Shown here in pieces: positions 59,281-64,000 of a DNA stretch of 64,000 bases; within the stretch, counting starts at the first letter, position 1, and every line of letters begins with the position of its first letter. The notes below the pieces were generated by a model that saw only the letters and a program-made list of their open reading frames with translations, did not search any database and was not told the DNA's origin. Origin of the DNA: Reticulitermes lucifugus (lineage: Eukaryota; Arthropoda; Insecta; Blattodea; Rhinotermitidae); NCBI GenBank assembly GCA_026260175.1, contig JAKCWW010000204.1:1-64000 (forward strand). The letters run 5' to 3'. Position numbers and translations under genes: made by a program.

Positions 59281-62059
59281 TTACCAAGGTCTTATATTTT
59301 TAAAGCTACTTTATACGTGGTAAACTTCAAGTGCCATGTGTCATATGGGGGCTAAAGAAATGAGAATCTGAAATTGGAATTTGGACCGGGAAAGATGTGT
59401 AATACACATGCACACAAACGTTTGTTTGGAAGAGATCATATGGGGGACCTAGGTAAATTTTAACCTAAGCGACACAGATTAAGGAGATGCGAATTTAGTG
59501 AGAACGCTGTAAAATCTTCGAGTTAATGTCAACAACAGATCCCTAAAAGAGACAAGATATAATATTGCGGTCCTGTGTGACTGTGCGTAGACTATGTATC
59601 TGGGGAGTTAACTTCGAGATGGAGCTGCGGCCAAGGCAGTTGATCACAACGATATCCCCTCTTTCATGTTCTGTACGTTTTAATTTAATGAGCATATTTC
59701 TTTACACACGAGAGAAAGTGGCTTCTTTCGCTCCAGTGTTTTACATTAAATTATTTAAAGACAGCTTGTCCCTTCTTTATCCGCAGTGGTGAGCCACAGT
59801 GATCACTGTATGCGTTAAATGGTTGCCTGTCAATTTGACTGTGTGGATACAGATAGTTATATAAACTACAGCAATCTGCTATGGTCGCGTGGCAGCAAGA
59901 CCAGAGACGCATGAGAAAACTGAAGACAAAACGTATTTATATGTAAATACGTATGTATAAATACGTATATATCGGGTGTCCAGATGATAGGTAACCAAAA
60001 ATTTTCTATCTCGAAATATGTTCATTATACGGACGTCCGGTTTGGACTGTTCCAAAGGAAAAATCTTAAGGTATTTTTCTACTTCCTATCTCAGTAGGTT
60101 TCAATGTGTTTCAAAAATATTCCTGCTCTTATTTTTAAAGGACAGGCACTCTTACAACCATGCATTTGAGCAATGTATTTGCCATTCCTGCTTGGTGCAC
60201 AGTCGGTTGTAATATGCCTTGTAGCATTTTCACGACCTGAGCCTCATAGCAAATCAGCAGTGAACCGGAAGGGAGTGACCTCTCCATGACCCAGTGTGGT
60301 TAGCTGCAATAGGGCAGAAATGCACGTTACCACAGCGCTGAGGCCACTCGCCGGAATTTAGAGCAGGAAGGCTTCACTGGTGTTAACAGAAAAAGGATAT
60401 TGATTTGTGCCTTGTGCCTTCCTTTGTTTTCTTTCATTCTTAATTAATTTTTTATATCTTTCTTTTATTGGTTCCTGTTTCCTTCCGTTCTATTTATAAT
60501 ATGTTACAGGCACGCAGAATCAAGCAATGTCTAATAGCTACAATATTACACAATCTTCTTCATCACAGCAAAAGAAATGCGCCAACACAAGTCGCTAGCA
60601 AAGAGCGTATTATGTTGCTCCACTGTGCCTTGCCAGGGCAACATTCCCGCTGTAGGATCAGAACCCTGGCACTTCCTTTAACAAAGATTAACGATTGCTT
60701 TATTCTGCTTTTATTCTATGGAAGCAACAGACATATAGCGGCTTGCACTTAGTAATTTCCAGAAAGATGGAACATTCGTGAATCCCTCTATTTTCATTCT
60801 AAAACATTTTACTCTATTGCAAAGTAGTGGTAAGTTATGCATTACTGCAGACACGACTAATACGTTTTCGTGGAAGATGCGACCGAATTTCTAGCAGGCT
60901 ATCATTTCAGTAACGCTTACGGCCTACAGGCGGCCCCAGCACCTGCGACCTGATTGGTTCATGGACGAGGGCCACAAAGCGAGTCGCCGTAATTCAGAAC
61001 CTTATTTCTCACAAGCACAGTGATATAAATTGGAATTTCGTTCCTCGATACCCATTTCATATGATAAAAATACCACTGATAGCAAAAATAAATGAAAAAA
61101 ATAAAACTGGAATATATTCTTTGACACCTGAGCTCATTCAGTTTTATTCCCAACTCATTTAGACTAAAAACTTCGTGATTCATTTTCAGTGATAACGTTT
61201 CTTGAGTTTTAGGAAATGTAAAACTTTCCGAAAAAATCTTCCCTTGTCATACTTAGTGATACGTTAAACAAGTTCAAAATGTGTGAGAAGTTGACAGAAA
61301 AGTGAAGAGCTTTGGAAAGAAATGCACTCGCTTAGATTCACAGCAATAAAACAAGCAGAAACCTTCGCTTAGCCAGCACTGGAAATGAACCAGTTCCTTC
61401 CGAAAAAGTTTCTGTGTTAATTTTGGCGACATAAGGGGTAGTAAACTGTAATAAAAATTCTGACCACGCAAGCAACGACGAGTAAGATTTGATGTGTATA
61501 ATGGAATATAAATTACATCAGTTTTTCACCACGCTGAAATTTATTTATGGAATCGTGTCTGTTCCAGGGGCCGAGCTTCATACTAATTTAATCATATTTT
61601 AATATGAAAATACTGTGCACTGATTTTGACATGTTACCTCAAAGGCTCAGCGTAATTTTTGTGGTTATGTTATGAAAGTTCCACTTTAATACTCTTCTTC
61701 CACCCACTGCGCCAACCCTTCCCGTCAAGGAGTGAATATTTGAAATCCAGTGGGTTCATCGGAATAAGAATTCTAATTTTTTTGCTACAATATGGAGCAA
61801 ATAATTAAGTAATTAAAGTAAGATATTAAAATCTCCGTAAACATTTTGTTCTACTTACCGTTGTGTGTTCAGGATTCCCTGAGCATAAAAGAAGATAGAC
61901 CGTAAATGGATTTCAAAAGGAAATTTCCATCCATCTCGTATTAGTACTCTCTAACATTCGGAAGAGAGGACCCCTTGTAAAATTATGCAGCCTGTACTCC
62001 GTGCGCTATTGGTTTAGCGGCTGTATAACAATAAGAGGTCAACAAAGCTATAGGTGACT

Positions 62060-62160
62060 TGATATTCTCACGGCGGAGAAGGCTTTTAATCTTGTCTTCT
62101 GGGTTAGAACACGGGTAGCTTAGTATGTGGGTACCAACATTTCGGAGGAAATTTTCTTCA
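62060..62160 (-). repeat. Relic related to the 28.2 kb inverted-repeat family
   Basis: The minus strand reads CCTCCGAAATGTTGGTACCC, then AACCCAGAAGACAAG and CCGTGAGAATATC. These motifs parallel the CGAAACGT and GTGAGAACCTGAAATC parts of the 28.2 kb repeat. Confidence 0.4.
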
Positions 62161-64000
62161 AATTGGAAGCATAACTTTGATGCAGACCTACAAAAAAATG
62201 TATTTTTGTCAAAAAACTTATGACAGCCAAAAAAACTTGGGGGCTATACTCCCAGTGTCCTTTTCTTTACTCATCTCCAAAACCGTGAAATTTATGGAAA
62301 ATACATGGTACAAAAATGTGTGTGTATCACTGTCCTCTACTTTGCTTTACAAACATTCTTCGCCACTTTAAATCCTTACTAATTTACGCTGAATACAACA
62401 TGCATAGATGCATGTAGGCCTCAAGACAAAGCGTACGTTTTTTTTGTCCGATTTAATTCAAGATCTAAATTAGTCGACAGCATTCTGTAATATTTTCCAG
62501 AATTAAATTTCACGAAAATCTCTTCAGCCGTTCTATAGTTCTGTTAGCCTACAAACGGACGGACTCTCGTGCAAATAGACTGAGGGATTAATAGACAAAG
62601 AGCAGGAATGCGAAAGCGTCTAAAAATATGATGTTGTGTTTTAAGTATTGGTAGCAGATGGCGTGCACAAACATCAGCACTGTGTGCATGAGGTTGCGTT
62701 GTTATCAGAAATACTTTGACTGCCTTCGGTTGACCATGACGGGAGTAAAGATGTCGACCTAGAAATGCACGCAGCCTTGCGGCCAGCAGCAAGATTCGTA
62801 CAAGATCATTTTTCGCCATCAAGGTTCTTGTTACTTCCTGGAGTGAAACTGCAGCATGCTCAGCTCTTTGGAAGAAGACAGAAAGGAAATGAGGCAGGTA
62901 GAGGGCAAGGTAAGAAATAGGAAATAATAAAGGCTTATGAGAAATAAGAGAGAGGTTGAAATAAATTTATAATTATCTTACATCGAAGATATCACAGTGA
63001 CCGCTCCTTTTAGATCTCTGGTGTGGCAAAGATAGCTTTAACAACGCTCTATCAGCTATCATAATTCCTGTGAGATACAGTATGAATAAGGAACAGTAAA
63101 AATATAAAGGGGAATTATTTTGTCGCGACAGAATTCGACTGGTGCTTTATAGAATCCGGTAGTGGAGTCGATTCTTCGGATTTCACTCACAGAAAACGAT
63201 AGCCAATACTGATTTTAATAATCATCGTCATTATCTGCATATCCTTCATAGTAAACGCCGTTGCATGCGCGTGAGTAAAGAACCACGCTGGAATTAGTAG
63301 AGTCTCTCGGAAGACGAACAGTAGAACCGGTCCATCTTGCTGCTTGTTTGTTCTGACATTATCTCGGCGCGTAGAAGAGAAGGAACTGTAATTGCTTGAA
63401 GTGAATGTCTTCAGCCGTCACGAGATATAATCTCCATACGTAACCGCGTTTATAAACACATCGGTACCTACTGAGAATGATGAAACACCGCTTTCTTCTG
63501 GGCCTAAGGACGGAGAGGGCCCTCATGCTGCCTGGATAAGTGTATCTTCTTTTTGGGGGGGGTTACTTAACGATGCTTTACTATCAAAGACTATATAGCA
63601 TCGAATAATCTGGTAACTAATAAATCAGAAAAGATATGTAATGAAGCGGTCGTGGCATAATCGACGTATTTGCCGATATTTTCACAGTAGGACTTGGTGA
63701 AACGTAACCTACTTGTAACAGATCCCTAATCTCAACGTAAAGGTGTACAAACCCTCTAAACGAGTCTTTCAAATTTTTGTTCCTTTGCATATTTGCTTGC
63801 TTGCATTGATATGTTTTGGTAGAAAAAAACAAATTACACTGATGATAGTCTTCAGGTTTGCACGGCCTTGTGGCTGAGGACCCCTTTATCAGAATGATGA
63901 AGTCCATTTGTGTTCATGTTTTGTCATCAGAGTAGAGCATAATATCATAATATAAAGACTCGTGTTCCTCAGAGAGGCCGCTGGATACAAAAATGAGAGA

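Larger units (their letters stand above)
50187..64000. other. Upstream region or first introns of gene B; no exon identified
   Basis: Nearly 14 kb without a supported coding exon. It holds SINE pieces at 51.8, 52.7, 56.6, 57.2 and 57.5 kb, a LINE fragment at 59.0-59.3 kb and a repeat relic at 62.1 kb. Open frames such as 54,137-54,673 (+, 178 codons) and 62,544-62,822 (-) have no domain, splice context or cysteine pattern I recognise. The signal peptide exon of gene B may lie here or beyond the window. Confidence 0.55.

Noticed and set aside
62544-62822. Minus-strand frame starting with a hydrophobic stretch, considered as a signal peptide exon for gene B
   Set aside because: The hydrophobic part is short and broken by Arg and Lys, with no donor at phase 1 after a cleavage site. 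The position is speculative.

Overview
This looks like nuclear DNA of an animal, most likely an insect. It has spliced genes with GT-AG introns of 0.5 to more than 15 kb, AT-rich intergenic sequence, tRNA-derived SINEs, many 5'-truncated non-LTR retrotransposon tails and DNA-transposon MITEs. The LINE tails and SINEs suggest a cockroach or termite, but that is inference.

The main content is two large secreted, extracellular-matrix-type genes facing each other tail to tail. Gene A (+ strand) is entered midway: eight coding exons from 324 to a stop at 9409. Gene B (- strand) runs from a sushi exon at 50,186 down to a stop at 11,089, with 20 supported coding exons here (about 5.8 kb of coding sequence); its 5' end was not found. 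Both encode, in the same order, a sushi/CCP domain, a non-calcium EGF, an EGF of the D-x-D-E-C calcium-binding type (cbEGF), a two-EGF exon, further cbEGFs, a six-cysteine sushi domain and a HYR-like domain. Several exon pairs have identical lengths and phases (123/123, 258/258, 115/115 nt) and clearly homologous protein. The locus is therefore a diverged inverted duplication.

The copies differ in four ways. B carries a single 3264-nt exon with 26 consecutive EGF domains that is almost absent from A. B has four further EGF exons (B8-B11). A ends by reading through the position where B still splices, so A lacks B's second HYR domain and its unfamiliar C-terminal tail. The sushi and EGF modules split over two exons in B share one exon in A. 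Splice phases join without conflict at every junction in A and from B2 to B21 in B, so both look like working genes.

Layout: 1-9.4 kb gene A; 9.4-11.1 kb short intergenic spacer with a poly(A) signal for each gene; 11.1-33.9 kb dense exons of gene B; 33.9-50 kb a long, repeat-filled intron region with one further candidate exon at 37.4 kb; 50 kb the first sushi exon; 50.2-64 kb no coding exon I can support. LINE fragments, three SINE families, a hAT-like MITE, a pogo/Tc1-like MITE, minisatellites and one 50-N gap fill the introns. I saw no tRNA or rRNA gene, CRISPR array or bacterial feature.
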